NCBI RefSeq assembly: GCF_000717645.1
Contig: NZ_JNZZ01000028.1
Coordinates: 1-64,000 of the forward strand
From: Streptomyces californicus
Lineage (GTDB): Bacteria; Actinomycetota; Actinomycetes; Streptomycetales; Streptomycetaceae
Direction: 5' to 3'
Length of the DNA stretch: 64,000 nt
A program made the translations under genes and the position numbers. The notes under the pieces were generated by a model. That model worked only from the letters and a program-made list of their open reading frames with translations. It was not told the origin of the DNA and did not search any database. The first letter of the stretch is position 1, and each line of letters starts with the position of its first letter. Shown here one piece after another: positions 22,378 through 30,735 of the stretch.

Positions 22378-23409
22378 ATGACCAAGCACATACCAGACTT
22401 CGCAGTGATCTCCGGCCGGCAGGTGCAACGCGCACTGAGCGGACAGGAGAAGCTGGTCACGGAGATCGTCGAAGCGGCCTACCGGGCGCACGGCACGGGG
22501 AGGACGGTCAACCCGCCCTCGTACTTCCTCCGGTTCCCCGACCGGCCCACGGCCCGGATCATCGCTCTCCCGGCGTCGCTCGGCGGCGACGCCGCCGTGG
22601 ACGGACTCAAGTGGATCTCCAGTTTCCCGGAGAACGTGGATGCGGGGCTGCCCCGCGCTTCCGCGGTGCTGATCCTCAACGACCCGCGTACCGGCTATCC
22701 GTACGCCTGCCTGGAGAGCTCGATCATTAGCGCGAGCAGGACGGCCGCGTCAGCCGCGCTGGCCGCCGACCGGCTGACCAGGGGAAAGGCCCGCCCCACC
22801 CGGGTGGGCTTCGTCGGCACCGGTCTGATCGCCCGCTATCTGCACACCTATCTGGCGGGCACGGGATGGAGCTTCGACGAGGTCGGAGTGCACGACCTGT
22901 CCGAGGAGCACGCCGCCGGGTTCGCCGGCTACCTGGACCGCTCGGGCGAGAACGGCCGGGTGAGTGTCCACAGCTCCGTGGACGATCTGATCCGCGCCAG
23001 CGACCTGGTCGTCTTCGCCACGGTGGCGGGTGCTCCGCACGTGACCGACCCACGGCTGTTCGCCCACCACCCGCTCGTGCTCCATGTCTCGCTGCGTGAT
23101 CTGGCGCCGGAGATCATCCTCAATTCGGCCAACTACGTCGACGACGTCGAGCACTGCCTGAAGGCCGACACCTCGCCGCACCTGGCCGAACAGCTCTCCG
23201 GCAACAGGGACTTCCTCGACGGGACTCTCTACGACGTCATGACGGGCCGCACCACGGTGCCGACGGATCGCACGGTGGTGTTCTCGCCGTTCGGTCTGGG
23301 TGTGCTCGACCTGGCGGTCAGCGCGCACGTCTACGACCAGGTGTCGCGCAGCGGTGACCTTCACGTCGTCGAGGACTTTTTCCACGAGATGAGCCGGTAC
23401 GGCGGCTAA
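22378..23409 (+). CDS. sbnB: SbnB-like N-(1-amino-1-carboxy-2-ethyl)-glutamate dehydrogenase (Dap biosynthesis)
   Basis: 343 residues of the ornithine cyclodeaminase/mu-crystallin superfamily. The Rossmann loop is GFVGTGLIARYL. NPPSYFLRFPD, GLKWISSFPEN and LESSIISASRTAA match the SbnB/VioK subgroup rather than true cyclodeaminases. SbnB oxidatively splits the SbnA product, giving L-2,3-diaminopropionate and 2-oxoglutarate with NADH. ATG 22378 is chosen; an upstream in-frame start would run into the dioxygenase gene. It sits next to the SbnA homologue, which it needs. Confidence 0.93.
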   Translation: MTKHIPDFAVISGRQVQRALSGQEKLVTEIVEAAYRAHGTGRTVNPPSYFLRFPDRPTARIIALPASLGGDAAVDGLKWISSFPENVDAGLPRASAVLILNDPRTGYPYACLESSIISASRTAASAALAADRLTRGKARPTRVGFVGTGLIARYLHTYLAGTGWSFDEVGVHDLSEEHAAGFAGYLDRSGENGRVSVHSSVDDLIRASDLVVFATVAGAPHVTDPRLFAHHPLVLHVSLRDLAPEIILNSANYVDDVEHCLKADTSPHLAEQLSGNRDFLDGTLYDVMTGRTTVPTDRTVVFSPFGLGVLDLAVSAHVYDQVSRSGDLHVVEDFFHEMSRYGG

Positions 23410-23437
23410 GGGCGACTGCCCGGAACGGGAGAAAGCT

Positions 23438-24448
23438 GTGCCAATAATTTCACAGCCGGAGCAGTACCACGAGAACGACCTGTTCGTCGACCTCCATCGG
23501 ACCTTCGGACGCAAGCTCTACCTCAAGTGCGAAGGCTTCAACTTCGCGGGCTCGATCAAACTCAAGGCCGCCCGCGCCATGGTCGAGGCGGCGGAGGCCA
23601 GCGGGGTGCTGCGACCCGGCTCGGTTCTGGTGGAGTCGTCGTCGGGCAACCTCGGCGTCGCGCTGAGCATTCTCGCCGCCAGCAAGGGTTACGGCTTCGT
23701 CTGCGTCACGGACAGCAGATGCAATCTGGCCACGAAGCAGCTCATCGAGGCCATGGGCGGCACGGTCCACACCATTACGGAACCCGCGGCTGACGGCGGC
23801 TTCCTCGGCGCACGGCTGCAGTTGGTGAAGAAGCTGCGCGAGTCCGACGACCGCTATGTCTGGCTCAACCAGTACGCGAATCCGAACAACGCGCTCGCCC
23901 ACTTCTGGGGGACTGCGCCGGCGATCGCCGAGCGCTTCCCCGACCTGCAGGTGGCCTTCATCGGTGCGGGCACCACCGGCACCCTCATGGGGTGCGCCCG
24001 CTACTTCAAGGAGAACCGTCCCGAGGTCAAGGTCGTCGCGGTCGACGCGGTCGGCTCGGTGACCTTCGGCGGGCCGTCCCTGCCGCGGCAGATTCCCGGC
24101 CTCGGCACGGGTGTCCGTCCGCCGCTCCTCGACCGGTCCTACGTGGACGACGTGGTGCACGTGGACGAGGTGGACACCATACGGGCCTGCCGCCGGCTGG
24201 CCAGACGCGGTTTCCTCTTCGGCGGATCCACGGGGACGGTGATCAGCGGCGCCCTGCGCTGGCTCGACGAGTACGCACCGGGCGCGGACGTCACCGCCGT
24301 GGCCGTCGCACCGGATATGGGCGACAGATACCTGGACTCGGTCTATCACCGGGGCTGGGTCGAGGAGATCTACGGCAGCGCGGCGCTCGCGGGTGAATTC
24401 GAGGAACTCGGGGAACTTTCGATGATGACCACAACAGGTGTTGTCTGA
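23438..24448 (+). CDS. sbnA: SbnA-like N-(1-amino-1-carboxyl-2-ethyl)-glutamate synthase (Dap biosynthesis)
   Basis: 336 residues, fold II PLP enzyme of the cysteine synthase superfamily. The PLP lysine is in FAGSIKLKAA, the substrate loop is ESSSGNLGVAL (SSSGN instead of the STSGN of cysteine synthases), and the phosphate-binding loop is GGSTGTVISG. SbnA joins O-phospho-L-serine and L-glutamate; SbnB then releases Dap. GTG 23438 has CGGGAG upstream. The stop overlaps the next ATG (TGATG). It needs a supply of O-phosphoserine; see the DUF1015 gene at 38133. Confidence 0.93.
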   Translation: MPIISQPEQYHENDLFVDLHRTFGRKLYLKCEGFNFAGSIKLKAARAMVEAAEASGVLRPGSVLVESSSGNLGVALSILAASKGYGFVCVTDSRCNLATKQLIEAMGGTVHTITEPAADGGFLGARLQLVKKLRESDDRYVWLNQYANPNNALAHFWGTAPAIAERFPDLQVAFIGAGTTGTLMGCARYFKENRPEVKVVAVDAVGSVTFGGPSLPRQIPGLGTGVRPPLLDRSYVDDVVHVDEVDTIRACRRLARRGFLFGGSTGTVISGALRWLDEYAPGADVTAVAVAPDMGDRYLDSVYHRGWVEEIYGSAALAGEFEELGELSMMTTTGVV

Positions 24449-25446
24449 TGACGGAGCTGATGGAGAACGGTAGCCGCGACAGCGGTGTCCGCGACGACGC
24501 CGTCTTCATGCTCGGCGGCGACGCCGCCACCGTGGAGGCGGTCGCACAGGAGATGCTGCACGCCGCGGACGGCCGGGTCGACTCGCCCGAGTTCGTGGCA
24601 GCCGCCCGGGACGCCTGGGAGAACCTCCCGGCCCCGCTCCGCCAGGAGATCCGCCGGTTCCGCCGGCACTCCGGCCCCCGCGGCCGGCTGCTGATCCGGG
24701 GGCTTCCGGTGGGCGACGAACCGCGGCCCACCCCGTCGACCGCCGACTCGGTCCAGCGGGAGGCGTCCGTCGCCGCCGCGACCCTCCTCATGGTGGCCTG
24801 CGGACTCGGCGACCCCGCCGCGTATCTCCAGGAGAAATCCGGAGCCTTGGTGCAGGACGTCGTGCCCGTCCCGGGCCGTGAGGAGTTCCAGGGGAACGCC
24901 GGATCGGTCCTCCTCTCCTTCCACACCGAGAACGCGTTCCACGAGCACCGCCCGGACCACGTCATGCTGCTGTGTCTGCGTGCCGACCACGAGGGTGTCG
25001 CGGGCACGCGTACCGCGTGCGTGCGCGAGGTTCTGGACCTGCTCCGCCCGGCGGCGCGGAAGACGCTGAGCCTGTCCGAGTTCATCACCGAGGCTCCACC
25101 GTCCTTCGGAGCCGGCAACAAGGGCGCGCTCCACCACCCGGTGCTGGGTGGATCCCGGACCGACCCCGATCTGCGCGTCGACTTCGCCGCCACCCGGGCC
25201 ACCACGGAGGAGGGTGCCGCCGCCCTCGCCGAGCTGGGCGCGCTCTTCGAGCAGGTGTCGACGACGTCGGAACTGCGTCCCGGCGATCTGGTCATCGTCG
25301 ACAACCACGTCACCGCGCACGGCCGCACCGCGTTCACCCCTCGTTACGACGGCCGGGACCGTTGGCTGCAGCGCACCTTCGCGCTGACCTCTCTGCGACG
25401 CTCGCGGGGGCAGCGTCCGGGCGACGGTTACGTTCTGTTTGAATGA
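24448..25446 (+). CDS. AsnO/VioC-like amino acid beta-hydroxylase (Fe(II)/2OG, clavaminate synthase family)
   Basis: 332 residues. The H-x-E iron motif is in SFHTENAFHEH and the distal His in DNHVTAHGRTAF, followed by RYDGRDRWLQRTF, which positions the 2-oxoglutarate arginine. This arrangement is characteristic of AsnO, VioC and MppO, which hydroxylate free L-Asn, L-Arg or enduracididine at C3. The substrate cannot be fixed from sequence. Asn (second A domain of the terminal NRPS) or Arg (a possible reading of the third) are the natural candidates. Its ATG overlaps the SbnA stop. Last gene of the precursor operon. Confidence 0.91.
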   Translation: MTELMENGSRDSGVRDDAVFMLGGDAATVEAVAQEMLHAADGRVDSPEFVAAARDAWENLPAPLRQEIRRFRRHSGPRGRLLIRGLPVGDEPRPTPSTADSVQREASVAAATLLMVACGLGDPAAYLQEKSGALVQDVVPVPGREEFQGNAGSVLLSFHTENAFHEHRPDHVMLLCLRADHEGVAGTRTACVREVLDLLRPAARKTLSLSEFITEAPPSFGAGNKGALHHPVLGGSRTDPDLRVDFAATRATTEEGAAALAELGALFEQVSTTSELRPGDLVIVDNHVTAHGRTAFTPRYDGRDRWLQRTFALTSLRRSRGQRPGDGYVLFE

Positions 25447-25493
25447 AAACGAGGTCGACCGCGCCGGGTTGACCGGTAGCGAGGGAGCGCGCA

Positions 25494-26141
25494 GTGCGGG
25501 TAGTCATCGCCGAGGACTCGGTCATTCTCCGTGAGGGCATGGTGGAACTGCTGACCGCCCGAGGCTGTGATGTCGTCGCGACCGTGGGCGACGGGGACGG
25601 ACTGCTGGCCGCGGTGGCCACGCATGTCCCCGATGTCGCCGTGGTCGACATCCGCATGCCGCCCACCCACACCGACGAGGGCATCCGCGCGGCGATCCAA
25701 CTCCGCGCCGCTCACCCCGGGGTGGGTGTCCTCGTCTTCTCCCAGCACGCCGAACCGGCCTGGGCGGCCCGGCTGCTCGCCGGCGAGGCGTCGGGCATCG
25801 GGTACCTGCTCAAGGAGCGCGTCTCGGCCACCGCCGACTTCATCGAGGCGTTGCGCAGGGTCGCGGCCGGCGGTGTGGCTCTCGACCCGGAGATCGTCAG
25901 CCGTATGTTCAACACCGGCGGTCGCCCCCTCGACCGGCTGACCGAGCGCGAACGAGTGGTCCTGGACCTGATGGCCCAGGGCCACTCGAACCGTTCCATC
26001 GCCGAACTGCTCGTCGTCTCCGAGCGGGCGGTGGAGAAGCACGCGGCGTCCATCTTCACGAAGTTCGATCTTCCTCCGGCCGCTGCGGACAACCGCCGTG
26101 TCAAGGCGGTCGTCGCGTACCTGCAGGAGTCCAGGCCCTGA
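25494..26141 (+). CDS. NarL/LuxR-family response regulator
   Basis: 215 residues. The receiver domain has the acidic pair in VIAEDSV, the phospho-accepting Asp in VVDIRMPP and the conserved Lys in YLLKERV. The C-terminal LuxR-type HTH carries LTEREREVV-like sequence (LTERERVVLDLMAQG) and SERAVEKHAASIF. GTG 25494 has GAGGGA upstream. The partner kinase lies three genes downstream (28348), with an ABC pair between them, an order typical of transporter-linked NarL/DesK systems. It probably controls the ABC genes; a wider role in the cluster is not shown. Confidence 0.93.
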   Translation: MRVVIAEDSVILREGMVELLTARGCDVVATVGDGDGLLAAVATHVPDVAVVDIRMPPTHTDEGIRAAIQLRAAHPGVGVLVFSQHAEPAWAARLLAGEASGIGYLLKERVSATADFIEALRRVAAGGVALDPEIVSRMFNTGGRPLDRLTERERVVLDLMAQGHSNRSIAELLVVSERAVEKHAASIFTKFDLPPAAADNRRVKAVVAYLQESRP

Positions 26142-26216
26142 CCTCGGGCCAGGGGCGCGGTCCCGGGCGCCGGCAAGGGGGCGGATATCCGAACCTCGTG
26201 AACGGGAGGTAGCACG

Positions 26217-27020
26217 GTGGCTCCGAGCAGCCGTGCTGCCGAGAATAGAGGCATGTCACTGAGCACTGAGGCCCAAGCCCGACCTCTCGTGGAAGGCGGT
26301 CCGGGAATCCACGTGGAGAACCTGCACCGCTCGTACGGCCGTGGCCGTGCCGCGGTTCACGCTCTGCGTGGAGTGGGCATCGGTTTCGCTCCCGGCACCT
26401 TCACCGCGGTGATGGGGCCGTCGGGCTCGGGCAAGTCGACTCTGCTGCAGTGCGTGGCGGGAATGGACCGGCCGACCACCGGGACGATCCACTGGGGCAC
26501 GACCGACATCACCGCGCTGCCCGAGCGTCGCCTGGCTCAACTGCGGCGCGCAGAGGCAGGCTTCATCTTCCAGTCGTACAACCTGATGCCGGCCATGACG
26601 GTCGAGCAGAACGTCGCCCTGACCTCTCGGCTGGCGGGCGAGCGCGTGGACTGGTCAGAGGTCGCCGACTGCCTTGAGCGGGTGGGTCTCGCCGACCGGA
26701 GGAAGGAACGGCCCGGCCGTCTCTCCGGTGGCCAGCAGCAGCGCGTCGCCGTGGCACGGGCTCTGTACGCCCGTCCGCGCGTCCTGTTCGCCGATGAGCC
26801 GACCGGCGCCCTCGACCGCGCGACCGGGCGCGAGGTGCTGTGGCTCCTGCGCGAGGGCGTCGAGAACGAAGGCCGCACGTGCGTCATGGTCACGCACGAC
26901 CCGATCGCGGCGAGTTTCGCGGACCGTGTGGTCGTCCTCGCCGATGGAGTCCTGGTCGACGAACTGATGCGCCCGTCCGCCGCGCAGATCTCCGAGAAGC
27001 TGAGTGAGCTCGCATGCTGA
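26217..27020 (+). CDS. MacB/LolD-type ABC transporter ATP-binding protein
   Basis: 267 residues. Walker A is GPSGSGKST, the Q-loop lies in FIFQSYNLMPAM, the signature is LSGGQQQRVAVA, and Walker B is VLFADEPTGALD, followed by VMVTHDP. GTG 26217 has GGGAGG 7 bases upstream; ATG 26253 would also leave the whole domain intact. The stop overlaps the next ATG (ATGCTGA). It pairs with the FtsX-like permease at 27014. Confidence 0.93.
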   Translation: MAPSSRAAENRGMSLSTEAQARPLVEGGPGIHVENLHRSYGRGRAAVHALRGVGIGFAPGTFTAVMGPSGSGKSTLLQCVAGMDRPTTGTIHWGTTDITALPERRLAQLRRAEAGFIFQSYNLMPAMTVEQNVALTSRLAGERVDWSEVADCLERVGLADRRKERPGRLSGGQQQRVAVARALYARPRVLFADEPTGALDRATGREVLWLLREGVENEGRTCVMVTHDPIAASFADRVVVLADGVLVDELMRPSAAQISEKLSELAC

Positions 27021-28351
27021 GGCTTGCCCTCGGGCTGCTGCGTGCCAGGCCCTCCTTGTACGCGGGGCCGGCCACCGCGCTCCTGATGGCCGTCGCCGTG
27101 ATCACCATGTTCGGATCCCTCATCGCCACGGCGATCGGCGGTCACGGAGGCTCGCGGCTCGGGATGATCGGCGGGGCCTTCGGCGAGATCGCGATGCTGA
27201 TGGCGCTGTTCACAGTCACCAACACACTCTCGTTCTCCGTGCGGGGCCAGGCCCGGGACATGGCTCTGCTGAGGACCAGCGGCGCGACGCCGGCACAGAT
27301 CAAGCGCCTGATCAGGTGCCAGATCCTCTGGCTGACGCTCATCGTCTCGCCGCCGGCCTGGCTGCTCGGAACGTGGGGCGCCGAGCGGTTCCTGGCAGAG
27401 CTCGCCGCCCGGGACATCGTCCCGGCGGACGCGGTGGTGGTGTGGTCCCCCTGGCCCCTGCTGATCGGTACGGTGGTGACGCTGCTGGTCGGAGCCGGCG
27501 CGGCGAGGATCGCCGCGCGCCGGGTCGTCCGCGGCCGGCCGTCCACTGTGCTCGCTCAGACGGCCGAGCAGACGAAGATGGGCTGGCTTCGCGGCATCGC
27601 CGGTCTGCTCGTGATCGCCGGTTCCGTACCCCTGGTGATGTTCACCGCCGGGCAGCCGGCCGACAAGTCCGCCCAACTGGCTCTGCTCGGATCGCTGATC
27701 TTCCTGGTCGCCGCCGGACTGCTCGGACCCCTGCTGGCACGACTGTCCATCGTGGTGCTCGGTGTGCCGTTCCGGCTGATGGGCCGACGGCACGGGGGAG
27801 ACGCCGGTGGCGCTCTCGCCGCCGACAACCTGCGCGGTCACGCCTACCGTCTCTCCTCCGCCGTGGTGCCGATCGCCCTGTTGGTCGGGCTCTCGACGAC
27901 GTTCGCGTCGGTCAGCGGCACCTTTCAAGAGGTTGCCCCGCCCGGAGCCTATGCCGAGAGCGACAACTGGCTCCGTGGAGTGGAACTCGCCATGCTGGCC
28001 GGCTTCGGAGCTGTGGCCACGGTGAACACCCTCGCCTCGCTGACCACGGCGCGACGGCGCGAGTACGCGCTGCTCACCCTGACCGGCGCGACCCGGCGGC
28101 AGCTGATCCGCATGCTGGGCACGGAGGCGGTACTGACCGCCCTGGCCGGAGTGGTGCTCGGCATCCTCGTCGCCGCGCCCATGAGCATGGCGTTCGCGAG
28201 CGCCGCGACCGGCGAGTTGCTTCCCACCATCGCGTTCTCCACCTATGCCCCGCTGGTGCTGGGACCGGTGGCGCTGACCGTGCTGACGATCCTGTTCACC
28301 GGTGCGCGGGCCACCTCGGAGTCGGCGGTCACCGCCGTGGCCGCGCCGTGA
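27014..28351 (+). CDS. FtsX/MacB-like ABC transporter permease
   Basis: 445 residues with two FtsX-like blocks, each having hydrophobic segments flanking motifs such as MALLRTSGATPAQIKRLI and YALLTLTGATRRQLIRML. The pseudo-duplicated RTSGAT/LTGAT pattern is the mark of these permeases in actinobacteria. The start overlaps the ATPase stop, and the end overlaps the kinase start (GTGA). With its ATPase it probably removes toxic molecules from the membrane or extrudes lipids; use as self-resistance to the cluster product is an inference from position. Confidence 0.92.
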   Translation: MLRLALGLLRARPSLYAGPATALLMAVAVITMFGSLIATAIGGHGGSRLGMIGGAFGEIAMLMALFTVTNTLSFSVRGQARDMALLRTSGATPAQIKRLIRCQILWLTLIVSPPAWLLGTWGAERFLAELAARDIVPADAVVVWSPWPLLIGTVVTLLVGAGAARIAARRVVRGRPSTVLAQTAEQTKMGWLRGIAGLLVIAGSVPLVMFTAGQPADKSAQLALLGSLIFLVAAGLLGPLLARLSIVVLGVPFRLMGRRHGGDAGGALAADNLRGHAYRLSSAVVPIALLVGLSTTFASVSGTFQEVAPPGAYAESDNWLRGVELAMLAGFGAVATVNTLASLTTARRREYALLTLTGATRRQLIRMLGTEAVLTALAGVVLGILVAAPMSMAFASAATGELLPTIAFSTYAPLVLGPVALTVLTILFTGARATSESAVTAVAAP

Positions 28352-29565
28352 CCGCGCCCCGCCTCGCGGACGAGGCTCGCGGCGGACGACGGAAGGTGCG
28401 GCCGGGGTCGATCGCTTTCGCCGTCTGCGGGTTGCCGCTCTCCCTCCTCGGCATGGCCTACGCCCTCGCGGTCCTCTACGCCGGCGGGTTGCTCTCGCTG
28501 ACCGTGATCGGGCTGCCGGTGCTCGCGACCGGTCTGCTGGGGGCCCGCCAGCTCGGCCGGGGGCACGCCTGGCTGATGCGGACCCTGCTCGGCGAGACCA
28601 TCGTTCCCCCCGCGCCGCCGGAGGCGCCACCCGGCGCGTTCCGGTGGATCCGGAGCAATCTGTCCGATGTGACTGCCTGGCGCAGCGTGCTCTACCTGGT
28701 GTTGCGGCTCCCCCTCGACCTGCTCGCCTTCGTGGTGACGATCGCGCTGCCCGCGTTGGCCGTGTGGTCGATCGTGTGGACGGTGATCGGAGACCCGGAG
28801 CTCTGGCTGGCGGTCACAGCGGTCGTGGGCGCCTTGATCGTCCTGGCCTTCACCCCGGTGACGGCTCGTACGGTGATGCGGGTGCACCGGCTGCTGGGCC
28901 GGAAGCTGCTCGGCCCCAGCACCTCCCAGGTGCGGGTCCGGACGCTGGAGCGGGCGCGCACGGTCGCCTTCACCGCGGGCACACGCGACCTGAGGCAGGT
29001 CGAGCGGGACCTGCATGACGGCACGCAGGCCCAGTTGGTCGCGCTCGCCATGACGCTGTCGTTGGCCGCCGACACCCTGGACGGCGACGAGCCCACCGGC
29101 CGTACCGGCGCTCTCGTCGCACGGGCCCGCACGCAGACCGACGCGGCCATCGCGGAGCTGAGGCGGCTCATCGACGGAATGAGTCCCGCCGTACTCGACC
29201 GGGGACTCGCCGAGGCGCTGCCGCAGCTGACCGGGCAGGCCGGAGTGCCGGTGGCCCTGCGGGTGGAGATGTCACAGCGACCGGATCCGGTGATCGAACG
29301 GGTGGCGTACTTCTGTGTCGCCGAACTGCTCACCAACGTCTCCAAGCACAGCCGGGCGACGAAGGCGTCGGTGGACGCGCGCGTCGTCGGAAAGGTCCTG
29401 CGGATCCAGGTCCAGGACGACGGCAGGGGAGGCGCCAGGATCGGTGCGGGCAGTGGCCTGTCGGGCCTGAGGGAACGGCTGACCGCGGTCGACGGAACTC
29501 TCGGCCTCCACAGCCCGCCCGAGGGCCCGACCACCGTCGCACTCGAGATGCCGCTCCGGATCTGA
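28348..29565 (+). CDS. DesK/NarX-type sensor histidine kinase
   Basis: 405 residues from GTG 28348, overlapping the permease stop. Residues about 20-190 hold four hydrophobic segments of the putative-sensor type common in streptomycetes. The dimerisation/phospho-acceptor region is QVERDLHDGTQAQLVAL near 220 (His), and the ATP-binding domain shows ELLTNVSKHS, QDDGRGGA and SGLSGLRERL. No PAS or extracellular loop of note, so sensing is probably intramembrane, perhaps of its transporter. Partner regulator at 25494. Confidence 0.92.
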   Translation: MTAPRLADEARGGRRKVRPGSIAFAVCGLPLSLLGMAYALAVLYAGGLLSLTVIGLPVLATGLLGARQLGRGHAWLMRTLLGETIVPPAPPEAPPGAFRWIRSNLSDVTAWRSVLYLVLRLPLDLLAFVVTIALPALAVWSIVWTVIGDPELWLAVTAVVGALIVLAFTPVTARTVMRVHRLLGRKLLGPSTSQVRVRTLERARTVAFTAGTRDLRQVERDLHDGTQAQLVALAMTLSLAADTLDGDEPTGRTGALVARARTQTDAAIAELRRLIDGMSPAVLDRGLAEALPQLTGQAGVPVALRVEMSQRPDPVIERVAYFCVAELLTNVSKHSRATKASVDARVVGKVLRIQVQDDGRGGARIGAGSGLSGLRERLTAVDGTLGLHSPPEGPTTVALEMPLRI

Positions 29566-29578
29566 CGTTCTGCCCCTG

Positions 29579-29612
29579 ACGGGCCCGCTCACCTCTCCTC
29601 GCGGCCCGTTTC
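29579..29612 (+). terminator. probable terminator after the histidine kinase
   Basis: ACGGGCCCGC and GCGGCCCGT form a stem with one bulge and a 12-base loop, followed by TTCTCCCC. It starts 13 bases after the kinase stop. Confidence 0.45.
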
Positions 29613-29672
29613 TCCCCACTCCACCACCTCGGCGCCCTCGACGCCGCTTTCACCCGGCCCGCCGCCTCGCGC

Positions 29673-29726
29673 CGGCCCATGCCCGAAGACCGGCTCATGC
29701 CCGAAGACCGGCCCATGCCCGAAGAA
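29673..29726 (+). repeat. three tandem 18-base repeats
   Basis: Unit CGGCCCATGCCCGAAGAC occurs three times in a row with one or two changes each (29673-29690, 29691-29708, 29709-29726). It lies in the 174-base leader of the DUF1023 hydrolase, and the last copy leads into the AAGGGA ribosome binding site. It is not in frame with the hydrolase start. Confidence 0.85.
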
Positions 29727-29739
29727 GGGACAGTCGTCC

Positions 29740-30735
29740 ATGCGCGCTGCGCGGATCAGACTCGGAATGCTGATAGCCACCATCGCCGGAAGCATCGTCG
29801 CGTCCGTCACGGCCGCGGCTGCGAACGGCGTGCTCGGCCTGCCGCCCGCGCCCCGGCAGGTGGCCGTGGCGGCGAAGGACCTGCCCGAGCTCTACAGCGA
29901 GAACCGGCGCTATCTCGCCCGCGCGGCCGATGCGGCACGCCGGATGGGTGATGGTGAGCGGGCTCGGGCACTGGGCGCTCTCGCCTCCCCCGACCGCCGG
30001 TTCCTGGATGCCTCCGCCGATGGTGACGGCCAGGCGGTGGAGGTGCTCGGAGACCTGGCGCACGCGCAGCGGATCGCCCTTCTGGTGCCGGGCTCGGACA
30101 CCACCATCGACACCTTCGACCACCTCGGCTCGCGGCACGGTTCGGTGGCCGGGGGAAGCCGGGCGCTGTACGCCGAGATGCGAGCCGCCGCACCGGGGAC
30201 ACGCGTTGCCGTCATCGGCTGGTACGGCTACCGGGCGCCCCGCACCAAGAGCCGCGACACCGTGACCCAGGAGCGGGCGGAGGAGGGCGGCCGACTGCTC
30301 CGCCGCCAGATCGACCGGCTGCGGGGAGTCAACTCCAATGCATCCGTTGCTCTGATGTGCCATTCGTACGGGTCCGTGGTGTGCGGGGAAGCGGTGCGCG
30401 GAATGGATCGGTCCGCGCAGTCCACGCTGTCGGGTGTCGCGGTTTTCGGCAGCCCGGGGATGGGCGTCGACTCGGCGGGTGAACTGGGCGCGCGCGTCCC
30501 GGTGTGGGCGGGGCGAGGCAGCGGTGACTGGATCTCGCGTGTGCCGCACGCTCAGTACGGCGTGTTCGGTGAGAGAGTCGGGTTCGGCCCGGACCCGGCG
30601 TCCGCGGAGTTCGGCGCCCGACGACTCCCCACCGGGGACAGCCGGCACGGCGACTACCTGCGCCCCGGCAGCCTTTCGCTCCGGAGCATCGCGCTGATCG
30701 GCCTGGACCGGGGCCGGCAGGTGTCCCATGGCTGA
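29740..30735 (+). CDS. secreted alpha/beta hydrolase, DUF1023 family
   Basis: 331 residues. The N terminus has two arginines, then a hydrophobic stretch ([21 protein letters not shown]), a likely signal peptide or anchor. The DUF1023 fold follows: [23 protein letters not shown], the nucleophile elbow MCHSYGSVV and a late GDSRHGDYL with the probable catalytic His. Substrate unknown for this family. ATG 29740 has AAGGGA upstream, and the end overlaps the acyltransferase start. It might act on exported peptide or on cell-envelope esters. Confidence 0.86.
   Translation: MRAARIRLGMLIATIAGSIVASVTAAAANGVLGLPPAPRQVAVAAKDLPELYSENRRYLARAADAARRMGDGERARALGALASPDRRFLDASADGDGQAVEVLGDLAHAQRIALLVPGSDTTIDTFDHLGSRHGSVAGGSRALYAEMRAAAPGTRVAVIGWYGYRAPRTKSRDTVTQERAEEGGRLLRRQIDRLRGVNSNASVALMCHSYGSVVCGEAVRGMDRSAQSTLSGVAVFGSPGMGVDSAGELGARVPVWAGRGSGDWISRVPHAQYGVFGERVGFGPDPASAEFGARRLPTGDSRHGDYLRPGSLSLRSIALIGLDRGRQVSHG

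Noticed and set aside
26537..28630. 697-residue minus-strand frame opposite the ABC genes
   Set aside because: His/Gln/Glu-rich antisense composition; the plus strand carries the ABC motifs.
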